Positions 1 to 6,654 of a DNA stretch of 41,142 nt are shown here, in pieces. The stretch's first letter is position 1. The number at the start of each line of letters is the position of its first letter. A program made the translations under genes and the position numbers. The stretch is from an uncultured Spartobacteria bacterium. Lineage in GTDB: Bacteria > Verrucomicrobiota > Verrucomicrobiia > Chthoniobacterales > UBA6821. The stretch is taken from positions 1 to 41,142 of the forward strand of contig CAIOJL010000240.1 in NCBI GenBank assembly GCA_903858595.1, in the 5' to 3' direction. The notes beneath the pieces were generated by a model. That model saw nothing but the letters and a program-made list of their open reading frames with translations. It was not told the DNA's origin and did not search any database.

Positions 1-138
1 AATGGCTCCCTGCAGGTTTTTCAGGGCAGTGGACGTGCTTGCGGAACGGATATCCGCATCCCGCACCTCCCGAAGTATCGGCGCCGCAGACGCCCATTGG
101 GCGATGCGCGTTTTCAGTGCGGAGGCGGTCGATTCCAT
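1..138 (-). CDS. N-terminal fragment of an unrecognised protein
   Basis: An open frame reads from an ATG at 138 down to the left window edge, giving 46 residues without a stop. It starts MESTASALKTRIAQWASAAP and is Ala/Arg/Thr-rich, with no signal peptide or membrane segment. The rest of the gene lies outside the window, so no function can be assigned. The reading frame and codon usage look coding, and it is oriented like the gene behind it at 275-1003. It could also be a chance frame, since only the 5' end is visible. Confidence 0.45.
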   Translation of the reverse strand, partial: MESTASALKTRIAQWASAAPILREVRDADIRSASTSTALKNLQGAI

Positions 139-172
139 GTATTCAGGATAACCCTCCCGTTTGCTGAAGTCC

Positions 173-213
173 AAGCCTTTCAGCCTTTCAGCCTTTCAGC
201 CTTCAGCCCTCAG
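173..213. repeat. Short tandem repeat of CAGCCTTT/CAGCCTT
   Basis: About five head-to-tail copies of a 7-8 base unit (CAGCCTTT, then CAGCCTT and CAGCCCT) lie between two minus-strand genes. A shorter version of the same repeat is found at 5384-5410, also between minus-strand genes. No coding role is visible. The rest of 139-274 shows no other feature. Confidence 0.8.
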
Positions 214-274
214 TCTAAACACCTGTCACCTGAGACGAAGACCGAATAGTCAGGCAATCATCCCGAGCGCTCAC

Positions 275-1003
275 TTAGTTCGTCGTGGGGGTGGCCCCTG
301 ATCCTGCAGGCGCAAGCAAGGAACCCGGCACAACATAGAGCGGCGGCATGGGCAAGGGGGGCAGTGGAGTCATGCTGGCTGAGGGTGAAGGAGTTGGCAC
401 AAGTTCTGGCACCGAGGGAGCGCCTTGTCCTTGTCCTTGTCCTTGTCCTTGTCCTTGTCCTTGTCCTTGTCCTTGTCCTTGTTGTTGTCCTTGTTGTTGA
501 GGTTGAAGTTGTGGTTGAGCAGTAGGTTTCGGCTCGGGTCGGAACTCCGGATGGCGGATCCGGCCTCCGGCCTCGGCCGTCCAGACGCTCAGGGCGATGG
601 AGAGAGTGCTTCCCACAAGCACTGCCCAGCCGATCCAGGCGGCCTGACGGGGAAACTTGATCAGGGCAAGAAGCGCCACCAGAGACAGGATTCCCGCTGC
701 GTAGACCACAGGGGCGGTGAACTTGGCACGATGGCCGTGCTCCCGGAAGGCAGCTTTGCCCGCAACATCCATCCCGGGACTGATCGATCCATCGGTAAAG
801 GATTCATAAGCCTCCTCCCCCGTCTCCATGATGAAGGGCATGGCTCCAGCACACAGAATCACGGCGAGTAGACCGGAAGCAAGGGCTCCACGGCTGTGGA
901 AGAGAATACCGATCAGGACAGGCAGGCAGGCGACAGCTAGGCCAATGATCGGGACATGGTTGATCGCCAGATGGATGTGTGCGGGGGTTAAGAGAGTCTC
1001 CAT
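275..1003 (-). CDS. Four-helix membrane protein (DUF2231-like) with a Gly-Gln repeat tail
   Basis: The product is 242 residues. The N-terminal 140 residues contain about four hydrophobic helices, beginning with a segment holding His9, His11 and His16 (HIHLAINHVPIIG). A METGEEA stretch and an EHGH stretch lie in the loop between helices two and three. This pattern of conserved histidines in a small membrane protein resembles the DUF2231-type family, whose function is not established; a redox or heme role is possible but is inference. The last 100 residues are low complexity: a Gln-rich segment, about ten Gly-Gln dipeptides encoded by a hexanucleotide microsatellite, then a Pro/Ser/Thr-rich end. 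The tail is probably disordered and outside the membrane. The gene is divergent from the small membrane protein gene at 1094. Confidence 0.65.
   Translation of the reverse strand: METLLTPAHIHLAINHVPIIGLAVACLPVLIGILFHSRGALASGLLAVILCAGAMPFIMETGEEAYESFTDGSISPGMDVAGKAAFREHGHRAKFTAPVVYAAGILSLVALLALIKFPRQAAWIGWAVLVGSTLSIALSVWTAEAGGRIRHPEFRPEPKPTAQPQLQPQQQGQQQGQGQGQGQGQGQGQGQGQGAPSVPELVPTPSPSASMTPLPPLPMPPLYVVPGSLLAPAGSGATPTTN
423..482. repeat. Hexanucleotide microsatellite (CCTTGT)x10
   Basis: Ten perfect copies of CCTTGT on the plus strand lie inside the coding region of the minus-strand gene at 275-1003, where they encode Gly-Gln repeats. Degenerate copies continue to about 498. Gain or loss of units changes the tail length by two residues without a frameshift. 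Confidence 0.95.
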
Positions 1004-1093
1004 AAGTTGATATTGAGAGAGGCTTCACCGAGGGACCGCATCAGGCAAGAGAGAAGCTCGACAGCGTTGGCCTTGTTATTGAAGAATTCAGTC

Positions 1094-1246
1094 ATGAGCG
1101 ATGGACAAGGCACCGCCGGTAACGTAATCGCTTCTTTGGCGAGCTTCTTCATCCCTGGACTGGGACAACTCCTTCAGGGGCGCCTGCTGCCCGCCATCCT
1201 CTTCTTTGTCTTCACGGGGATTCTCTGGGTTTTCCTACTGGGCTGA
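1094..1246 (+). CDS. Small membrane protein, possibly truncated by an in-frame TGA
   Basis: The ATG at 1094 opens a 50-residue protein with a SFFIPGLGQLLQGR motif followed by a hydrophobic helix. This motif is typical of short bacterial membrane proteins of unknown function. An earlier in-frame ATG at 1007 exists, but its extra residues look non-hydrophobic and non-conserved. Directly after the TGA at 1244-1246 the same frame stays open to a TAA at 1298-1300 and encodes IIHLWACLDAALWKPRS. From memory, relatives continue with a similar His/Trp and Asp-Ala-Ala stretch, and the TGA could replace a Trp codon (TGG). The gene may therefore be a nonsense-mutated copy of a 67-residue protein. The other genes in the window use TGA as a normal stop. 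Confidence 0.6.
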   Translation: MSDGQGTAGNVIASLASFFIPGLGQLLQGRLLPAILFFVFTGILWVFLLG

Positions 1247-1373
1247 ATCATCCATCTCTGGGCTTGCCTCGACGCCGCACTCTGGAAGCCGCGGAGTTAA
1301 AAGCTTTTACAACCGCAAAGCTTCGAGGTGCACATGCCTCGCTGGTGATTTTTTCTCACCAACCATGCGCAAT

Positions 1374-1390
1374 CTAAGCATATTGCTTAG
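1374..1390. promoter_or_regulatory. Palindrome upstream of the sigma-54-like promoter
   Basis: CTAAGCA and TGCTTAG form a perfect 7-bp inverted repeat with a 3-bp centre, about 40 bp upstream of the -24 element at 1431. A second short inverted repeat (AGAGAA at 1389-1394, TTCTCT at 1404-1409) follows it, and GGTGA/TCACC (1344-1360) precedes it. These could bind an activator, but no specific regulator can be named. Confidence 0.4.
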
Positions 1391-1428
1391 AGAAAAAATT
1401 ATCTTCTCTGTAGAAATCAAAAAAGAAC

Positions 1429-1445
1429 TTGGCACGCCGTGTGCT
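1429..1445 (+). promoter_or_regulatory. Sigma-54-type promoter for the porin gene
   Basis: TTGGCACGCCGTGTGCT matches the sigma-54 consensus TTGGCACG-N4-TTGCW with one mismatch in the -12 box. The GG (1431-1432) and GC (1443-1444) are separated by exactly 10 bases, as sigma-54 requires. The expected start near 1455 leaves a leader of about 86 bases before the ATG at 1541. Confidence 0.65.
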
Positions 1446-1467
1446 TACTATGAATTCGAAAAAGAAC

Positions 1468-1484
1468 TTGGCACACAGAGTGTC
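1468..1484 (+). promoter_or_regulatory. Second, decayed copy of the sigma-54-like element
   Basis: The 16-base string AAAAAGAACTTGGCAC occurs at 1420-1435 and again 39 bases later at 1459-1474. The second copy keeps the -24 GG (1470-1471), but GT stands where GC is needed at -12. It looks like a tandem duplicate of the promoter that has lost, or nearly lost, function. Confidence 0.45.
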
Positions 1485-1540
1485 AGTTATTATCAAAACC
1501 ACTTCAACCAGTCCAAAAACCAAACCAAACCAAACCTACC

Positions 1541-2509
1541 ATGAAACTCGTCTCACGCATTGCCGCGTTCGCCCTTACGGCGGTTGTCGGCACCTCCGCA
1601 CTTCATGCGGAAAACAACGCCGCCCAGCAGGAAGATGCCCAGCAGGAAGCAGCAGCCAAGAAGGACTATTCCACCACGAACGCCGTTGCCACAGGCAAGG
1701 ATGTGAAGGCTCCCGTGGTACCCGTCGCAGCAACAACGACCCCGACCTTCACCTGTTTGGTGAGCGAGAACTACGACAGCCGCTACATGTTCCGTGGCGT
1801 CGACGTTCTTGCTGGAACGGGACTCCTGTCCACCACCTTCGCTCCGACCTGGCACATCACGGCCAACGATGCAATCACCGTACCCCTCTGGTACGCAACT
1901 GCTGTTAAGAGCAACAAGAATGCCTCACAGTACAGGGAACTCGATGTGCCGATCAACTATCTGCACACCTTCGACAGCGGCTTTTCGCTCGGTGCGGGAT
2001 ACACCCTCTACAACTACTTCAATCTCCCCGGCGGCAAGCGTCCTAGCGGCACGGGCATTCAGAACGAAGTCAATGTAACTGGTGGCTACACCAAAAAGGT
2101 TGGCGACGTCACGCTGAATAGCTCGCTGACCTACTACTATGAGCTTGGAACCGCCAATCAGTATACCTACGGATCCATCAATCCCGGATCGAGCTTCCTG
2201 ACTCCTTCTCTGGGCGCCTCGATTCCTCTCAACTTCATGAAGAAGGATGGATCTGTGACCTTCAATCCGAACACCCAGTACAACTTCTCCTTTGTGTACA
2301 ACACTGGCCAGAACAACGGTGCCACAGATTACGTCTCCGGCGCCAACAACTGGCAGTTCCAACTCCCAGTGACCTGGCAGGTCACCAAGGTCTGGTCCGT
2401 CACCGGTTACTGGGCTTATTCCTATCAGGGGCTCGGCCTCACGGGTGTTAATTCGCAGACAGCCTCCAGCCTTGGCTGGGCAGGTTGCAGCATCGGTGCT
2501 TCCTTCTAA
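1541..2509 (+). CDS. Outer membrane beta-barrel protein, TorF/TIGR02001-like putative porin
   Basis: The product is 322 residues with a signal peptide (MKLVSRIAAFALTAVVGTSALHA) followed by a Gln/Ala-rich linker. A barrel begins near residue 65 with a SENYDSRYMFRGVD stretch, which resembles the start of the TorF-like putative porins. Alternating aromatic and polar strands follow, with a terminal Phe typical of outer membrane barrels. The substrate cannot be read from sequence. The leader before the ATG is A/C-rich (repeated CCAAA) and has no Shine-Dalgarno sequence. A sigma-54-type promoter upstream suggests expression under nitrogen or similar activator control, which would fit uptake of a nitrogen-containing solute. 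A strong terminator follows the stop. Confidence 0.75.
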   Translation: MKLVSRIAAFALTAVVGTSALHAENNAAQQEDAQQEAAAKKDYSTTNAVATGKDVKAPVVPVAATTTPTFTCLVSENYDSRYMFRGVDVLAGTGLLSTTFAPTWHITANDAITVPLWYATAVKSNKNASQYRELDVPINYLHTFDSGFSLGAGYTLYNYFNLPGGKRPSGTGIQNEVNVTGGYTKKVGDVTLNSSLTYYYELGTANQYTYGSINPGSSFLTPSLGASIPLNFMKKDGSVTFNPNTQYNFSFVYNTGQNNGATDYVSGANNWQFQLPVTWQVTKVWSVTGYWAYSYQGLGLTGVNSQTASSLGWAGCSIGASF

Positions 2510-2534
2510 GATTTAGTGGTTAACTGACAATGAA

Positions 2535-2564
2535 AGCCCCGGAGGAAACTCCGGGGCTCTTTTG
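2535..2564 (+). terminator. Rho-independent terminator of the porin gene
   Basis: AGCCCCGGAG, a GAAA loop and CTCCGGGGCT form a perfect 10-bp stem, followed by CTTTTG. It lies 26 bases after the porin stop codon. Confidence 0.92.
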
Positions 2565-2589
2565 TGTCCTGGAATCACGCGCCAGTAGA

Positions 2590-2747
2590 TTTTCTCCCGC
2601 AGAGGCGCCGAGGCGCTGAGATTTTATGAATACTCTGATCACCTCGGAGTCCTTTTAAGGAAAGAATTAGATTTTTCTGACTGCCCAATATTCAGAATCT
2701 CTCTGTCGGCATTTTCCCTCTGCGTCTCTGCGCCACTGCGGGAAAAC
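2590..2747. repeat. Inverted-repeat intergenic element (CGCAGAGG type)
   Basis: The left end (2590-2620) contains CCCGCAGAGGCGCCGAGG and the right end (2718-2747) carries its imperfect inverse, CCTCTGCGTCTCTGCGCC-type sequence ending CTGCGGG. The ends consist of 8-9 base micro-repeats and bracket about 100 bases of A/T-richer DNA without an ORF. The layout parallels the CACAA-type elements at 3528 and 13578, including a shared TTTTCCCTCT segment. It fills most of the space between the porin terminator and the ABC ATPase gene. Confidence 0.7.
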
Positions 2748-2752
2748 AAAAA

Positions 2753-3502
2753 TTAGTAAGCTAGGACCTTGGCCAAGAAACGCTGAACCACGAGTGACTG
2801 AGGATTGTTGAAGAACTCTCCCGCCGGCCCCTGCTCCACGACACGCCCCTCGGCCAGGAACGCCACCTGATCGGCGATCTTGCGAGCAAATCCCATCTCG
2901 TGGGTGACCAGCAGCATGGGAGTCCCGGCATCCTTCAACTCGGCGATGAGCATTAAGACCTCAGCTGTCATCTCAGGATCAAGTGAAGAGGTCGGCTCGT
3001 CGAAAAGGAGAAAGCGGGCCTTGGATGCCAGCGCGCGCGCAATCGCGATCCTCTGGCGCTGCCCACCGGAAAGCTGAGCTGGAAACTTCAGACCATGTTC
3101 TGCCATGCCAAGACGCTCCATCACTTCCAGGGTTCGACGGGTGGCCTTCTGCTCATCAAGACCGTGAACCTCAGTCAAAGGCACCATCACGTTCGCGAAA
3201 GCCGTCATGTGGGGAAAGAGGTTGAAAGCCTGGAAGACCACGCCGAGCTTGCGACGGTAGTCCCGAAGGACCGTCTCTTTTTCGCAAAGGGGTGCCACGT
3301 CTCCGTTCAGGAGCAACGATCCCGCATCTGGCCGTTCCAAGCCGGCGATGACGCGAAGAAGTGTCGACTTTCCACTGCCGCTAGACCCCAGAAGAGCGAG
3401 CACATGGGGAAACTCCACACTCAGGCAGAGGTCGTCGAGCACAGTACGTCGCTCAACTCCGGAGCCAAATGATTTGGAAAGACCGTGAACAGTTAGATTC
3501 AT
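2753..3502 (-). CDS. Amino-acid-type ABC transporter ATP-binding protein (GlnQ/HisP family)
   Basis: This 249-residue ATPase powers import by a polar-amino-acid ABC transporter at the inner face of the membrane. Walker A is GSSGSGKS at 39-46, the Q-loop is near 90 (VVFQAFNLFPH), the signature LSGGQ is at 144-148, Walker B is LLFDE at 165-169, and the switch His is 201. The FNLFPHMT and VTHEMGFA stretches are typical of the GlnQ/HisP group. It is separated from its permease partner upstream by a repeat element at 3528-3653, so the two may still be cotranscribed. No periplasmic binding protein gene is nearby. The substrate could be glutamine, another amino acid or an opine. Confidence 0.88.
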   Translation of the reverse strand: MNLTVHGLSKSFGSGVERRTVLDDLCLSVEFPHVLALLGSSGSGKSTLLRVIAGLERPDAGSLLLNGDVAPLCEKETVLRDYRRKLGVVFQAFNLFPHMTAFANVMVPLTEVHGLDEQKATRRTLEVMERLGMAEHGLKFPAQLSGGQRQRIAIARALASKARFLLFDEPTSSLDPEMTAEVLMLIAELKDAGTPMLLVTHEMGFARKIADQVAFLAEGRVVEQGPAGEFFNNPQSLVVQRFLAKVLAY

Positions 3503-3527
3503 TGCTTAGAGCGCTTTTAGTAAAAGT

Positions 3528-3653
3528 GTAGCCACAAAAGGCACAAAGGACACAAGAGGGAAAATCTCCATCGAAACCATGTATCTCTGCTGGGAGCGCC
3601 TCTCCGGATTACTCCATTCCCTGTGCATTCTGTGCATCTTGTGGCCATGACTC
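3528..3653. repeat. Inverted-repeat intergenic element (GCCACAA type), copy 1
   Basis: The left arm GCCACAAAAGGCACAAAGG (from 3531) and the right arm ending CTTGTGGCCATGACTCA (to 3653) are imperfect inverted repeats built from 8-9 base CACAA units. Read on the minus strand, the element begins TGAGTCATGGCCACAAGATG, and its first 25 bases match the start of the element at 13578 at 24 positions. It is noncoding and separates the ATPase and permease genes. Confidence 0.75.
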
Positions 3654-3671
3654 AAATTCATCTGCGTTAGT

Positions 3672-4454
3672 CTAGGATTCATAACGCAGACGCTGTTCCA
3701 GAAACTTGGAGAGCAGGGAGATCGGCAGTGTCAGGGCCAGATAACCGAGAGCCAAGGGAAGATAGCTCTCCAAGGTGCGGTAGGTACCGGAGTTCACCTG
3801 CTGGGCGGCGAGCGTGAACTCACCGATCGCAATAATCGAGAGGAGCGAAGAGTCCTTGATCAACGAGGCGAACTGCCCAGTCAGCGGAGGGAGGATCTGC
3901 CTTAGCGCCTGCGGAACAATCACGATCCGGTAGGTCTGCCATGGTGTGAATCCGATGGCCCGTGCCGACTCCAACTGAGAAGCGGAAATGGACTCGATCC
4001 CGGCACGGATCATCTCAGCTAGATAAGCTCCGCCGAATAGGGAGAGGATCAGGATTCCGGCAACCAACCTGTCCTGAAGTCCCATGCCGTTGGCGACTAC
4101 GTAGTAGAGAAAAAGGATAAGGACAAGGAGAGGCATGCCCCTCACCACATCGATATAAAGAAGCGCCACGGACCGCAGGGGCAAAATGCGCGAACGTCGG
4201 GCAAGAGCGGCAACGATGCCGATTAGCGTACTCAGACAGAGAGAGAGCAGGGAAATGATGATCGTCAGTAACCATCCCTTCCAGAAGACATCCCGGTATT
4301 TCCAGACAGATTCCCAAGAGCCGCGGGAGAAACCGGCAGCCCAACTCATCACGCCGAAGCAGAGGAGGGTTGCCAGCAAAAGCATCCACATCACGCGGAT
4401 CCAAACAGGTGCCTTTCTCCCCGCCGGCTCAATAAGGAGAGAGAGGAGATTCAT
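3672..4454 (-). CDS. Amino-acid-type ABC transporter permease (GlnP/HisM family)
   Basis: This 260-residue inner-membrane protein has an N-terminal helix (about 18-40) and then the five-helix BPD-transporter core. The EAA loop lies near 162-181 (ESARAIGFTPWQTYRIVIVP), where the ATPase docks. FRSG-type polar amino acid permeases share the VVRGMPLLVLILFLYY and PPLTGQFASLIKDSSL segments seen here. The start codon overlaps the tatD stop by one base (TAATG), so translation is probably coupled. Only one permease gene is present, so it presumably works as a homodimer. The binding protein must be encoded elsewhere. Confidence 0.87.
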   Translation of the reverse strand: MNLLSLLIEPAGRKAPVWIRVMWMLLLATLLCFGVMSWAAGFSRGSWESVWKYRDVFWKGWLLTIIISLLSLCLSTLIGIVAALARRSRILPLRSVALLYIDVVRGMPLLVLILFLYYVVANGMGLQDRLVAGILILSLFGGAYLAEMIRAGIESISASQLESARAIGFTPWQTYRIVIVPQALRQILPPLTGQFASLIKDSSLLSIIAIGEFTLAAQQVNSGTYRTLESYLPLALGYLALTLPISLLSKFLEQRLRYES

Positions 4455-5320
4455 TAGGACTGCCGCGCAAACCTGAAGAAATCCCCCGCCGTTCGGGTGG
4501 TCTCTGCGGCCACCTGCTCAAGGGTGGTTCCACGAACCTGCGCAACCGTTTCGGCAACAAGCCGGGTATGGGCTGGCTCGGCACGCTTTCCTCGATGTGG
4601 CACCGGGGCCAGATAGGGGCAATCGGTCTCGACCATGTAGCCGTCGGCAGGAACTGCCGCAGCCGTCTCACGCACCTGCTCCGCATTCTTGAAGGTGATG
4701 ATGCCGGTGAAGGAAACCAGATGGCCGAGCGTAGCCAACTCGGCGCCCTCTTGAGAAGTGCCTCCGAAGCAGTGGAAGACACCGCGGACTTTCCCGGTGT
4801 AGTCACGGAGCACATCGAGGGTGTCAACCCAGGAGGAGCGCTGATGGATCACGACATTGAGTCCCAGCTCCACTGCCAGATCGAGCTGCATTCGGAAGGC
4901 ATCGGCCTGATCGGCCTTCCATGCTTCCTCGGCGATCAAGCGCTCCTGATCCCCTGTACTCTGGGCCAGCAGAGCGGAGTCGACTGCCGCAACCTTGGGC
5001 ACCTGCAATTCCTCCGGAAGATGATGGTAGTCGATCCCGGTCTCGCCGATCGCAACGACCTTCGGATGGAGAGCCAATTCCCGGAGTGCCGGGAGAAAAT
5101 CGCCCCCCTCCTCAATGACATTCGTCGGATGGATCCCAATCGCGGCGTAGACATTTGGGAAACGCTCCGTAAGGGCAACCGCGCGGCGACTGCTCTCGAT
5201 CCCCGTCCCAATCGTAATGATCCGCTTGACGCCCTCTTCACAAGCCCGTGCGACGATCCCGTCGAGGTCCAGTTCGAAATCGGGATAGTCGAGGTGGGCG
5301 TGAGTATCGATCAGCTCCAT
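4454..5320 (-). CDS. tatD: TatD-family metal-dependent hydrolase/DNase
   Basis: The 288-residue product has the TatD TIM-barrel metal site: DTHAHLD at residues 5-11, GETGIDYHH for the bridging Glu, VVIHQRSSW for the following His, FHCFGG, and ETDCPYLAP with the last Asp. Members hydrolyse DNA 3' ends or other phosphodiesters in the cytoplasm. It is about 25 residues longer than the usual family length, because of an extra segment after GETGIDYHH that begins LPEELQVPKVAAVDS. It is the first gene of a tatD-permease-ATPase string; the link to transport is probably only positional. Confidence 0.88.
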   Translation of the reverse strand: MELIDTHAHLDYPDFELDLDGIVARACEEGVKRIITIGTGIESSRRAVALTERFPNVYAAIGIHPTNVIEEGGDFLPALRELALHPKVVAIGETGIDYHHLPEELQVPKVAAVDSALLAQSTGDQERLIAEEAWKADQADAFRMQLDLAVELGLNVVIHQRSSWVDTLDVLRDYTGKVRGVFHCFGGTSQEGAELATLGHLVSFTGIITFKNAEQVRETAAAVPADGYMVETDCPYLAPVPHRGKRAEPAHTRLVAETVAQVRGTTLEQVAAETTRTAGDFFRFARQS

Positions 5321-5383
5321 GAGGAAAAAGGCAGAATGAAAAATGAAAAGTTGGGGAACGAAAATCCGGCAGCAGGAATTTTC

Positions 5384-5410
5384 CTTCAGCCTTCAGCCTT
5401 CAGCCTTTCC
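5384..5410. repeat. Short tandem repeat of CAGCCTT
   Basis: Three copies of CAGCCTT lie just after the galE stop, in the 92-base gap before tatD. The same unit is repeated at 173-213. The gap also carries an A-rich run (GAATGAAAAATGAAAAG near 5335-5351). Confidence 0.75.
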
Positions 5411-5412
5411 TC

Positions 5413-6387
5413 CTAGTCTCCGTAGCCGTTCGGGTGCTTCACATGCCAGGCCCAAGCGCTCTCGATAATCGTTCGGATGTCCTGATACTTCGGCTGCCAG
5501 CCGAGTTCGCGGCGGACCTTATCGGAGCCAGCAATGAGGTGGGGCGGATCACCGGCGCGGCGTGGTTTCTCCTCGGCCTTGATCTCCTTACCTGTGACAG
5601 CTCGACAGCAATCGATGATCTCCTTCACGGAGGTTCCTCCACCGGTACCGAGGTTATAGAAGGCGCTCTCCTTGGCGCTCAGCGCAAGGATGTGGGCCTG
5701 CGCCAAATCGATGATGTGGATGTAGTCGCGGATGCAGCTGCCGTCAGGCGTCGGGTAATCCGTGCCGTAGATGTCGACCGATTCCTTCTGGCCGAGGGCG
5801 ACCTTCAGGACATTGGGAATGAGATGTGTCTCGATCCGGTGATCCTCGCCGAAGATCGTGCTGGCGCCGGCGGCATTGAAGTAACGCAGCGCCACAAAGG
5901 TGATGCCGTGCAGTTCGCCGTACCAGCGAAGCACCTTCTCGAACATCAACTTCGACTCGCCGTAGGGATTGATCGGCTTCTGGGGAAGCGTCTCGTCGAT
6001 CGGCATCGACTCGGGCACGCCGAATGTCGCACAGGTGGATGAGAAGACAAAGCGCTTCACCCCCTCGGCCACCATCGCTTCCAGGAGGTTCACGCCATTG
6101 GCCACATTGTTGCGGAAGTACTTGCCGGGATTTGTCATCGACTCGCCGACCAGTGCATTGGCTGCGAAGTGCATGACGGCTTCGGCCTTGGATTCACGGA
6201 GAGCCAGCTTGATCGACTCGATGTCAGCAAGATCACCTTGGAAGAAATGAGCGCGGGAATCGATGGCAAGCTTATGACCCTCGCTCAGGTTGTCAAAGAC
6301 GGCCACCGTGTAGCCGGCATTCAGAAGCTCCTCGACGCAGATGCTGCCGATATAACCGGCTCCGCCCGTAACTAGGATAGTTTTCAT
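5413..6387 (-). CDS. galE: UDP-glucose 4-epimerase
   Basis: This 324-residue short-chain dehydrogenase-type enzyme interconverts UDP-glucose and UDP-galactose using bound NAD, supplying galactose for polysaccharides. The N-terminal NAD motif is TGGAGYIGS at 7-15, the SST stretch near 116-118 holds the catalytic Ser/Thr, and Tyr142 with Lys146 in PYGESK form the catalytic pair. The ALRYFNAAGA and GDGSC-like DGSCIRDYIHIIDLA segments are typical of GalE. The length is normal. It is followed by tatD after 92 bases of repeat-bearing DNA, so cotranscription is uncertain. The leader before the ATG lacks a clear ribosome binding site. Confidence 0.92.
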   Translation of the reverse strand: MKTILVTGGAGYIGSICVEELLNAGYTVAVFDNLSEGHKLAIDSRAHFFQGDLADIESIKLALRESKAEAVMHFAANALVGESMTNPGKYFRNNVANGVNLLEAMVAEGVKRFVFSSTCATFGVPESMPIDETLPQKPINPYGESKLMFEKVLRWYGELHGITFVALRYFNAAGASTIFGEDHRIETHLIPNVLKVALGQKESVDIYGTDYPTPDGSCIRDYIHIIDLAQAHILALSAKESAFYNLGTGGGTSVKEIIDCCRAVTGKEIKAEEKPRRAGDPPHLIAGSDKVRRELGWQPKYQDIRTIIESAWAWHVKHPNGYGD

Positions 6388-6449
6388 GGGATCAGGCTAG
6401 ATTGTCAGTCAGACGCTGAAAATCATAAACAACTGTACCCCAGAAGGGA

Positions 6450-6466
6450 TTGGTACGGCGTTTGCT
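6450..6466 (+). promoter_or_regulatory. Sigma-54-type promoter for the transglutaminase gene
   Basis: TTGGTACGGCGTTTGCT differs from the TTGGCACG-N4-TTGCT consensus at one position. GG (6452-6453) and GC (6464-6465) are exactly 10 bases apart. It points at the gene at 6655, leaving a leader of about 180 bases. Confidence 0.7.
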
Positions 6467-6524
6467 TGAACAAAGAACATTCACAAGTACCCGACGCATT
6501 CCGGTTGGAGCCTCAGGTTGGTCA

Positions 6525-6544
6525 GAGCACAATACGTCGTGCTC
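6525..6544. promoter_or_regulatory. Inverted repeat in the leader of the transglutaminase gene
   Basis: GAGCAC and GTGCTC form a perfect 6-bp inverted repeat with an 8-base centre, about 50 bases downstream of the predicted sigma-54 start. It could be an RNA hairpin or a protein site. No terminator-like T run follows. Confidence 0.35.
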
Positions 6545-6654
6545 TCCATCCTCTCGCGGCCACGCCTCTATGTCTTGTTGAGCTTTCTTTTCCGATAGCC
6601 TCGTAAGTTTCCTCACAGAGAGCAGACTCTCTTCCTCCAAATCATCCACCTTTC

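Noticed and set aside
425-871. Plus-strand ORF with a Ser-Leu repeat opposite the membrane protein gene
   Set aside because: It is the antisense reading of the CCTTGT microsatellite and has no start signal or family resemblance; the minus-strand frame has clear membrane helices.
173-5410. CRISPR array from tandem repeats
   Set aside because: The units are 7-8 bases, contiguous and without unique spacers; no cas genes are present.
6525-6544. NtrC-like binding site at GAGCAC-N8-GTGCTC
   Set aside because: The spacing between GCAC and GTGC is 8, not 7, and it lies downstream of the promoter, so it is reported only as an inverted repeat.
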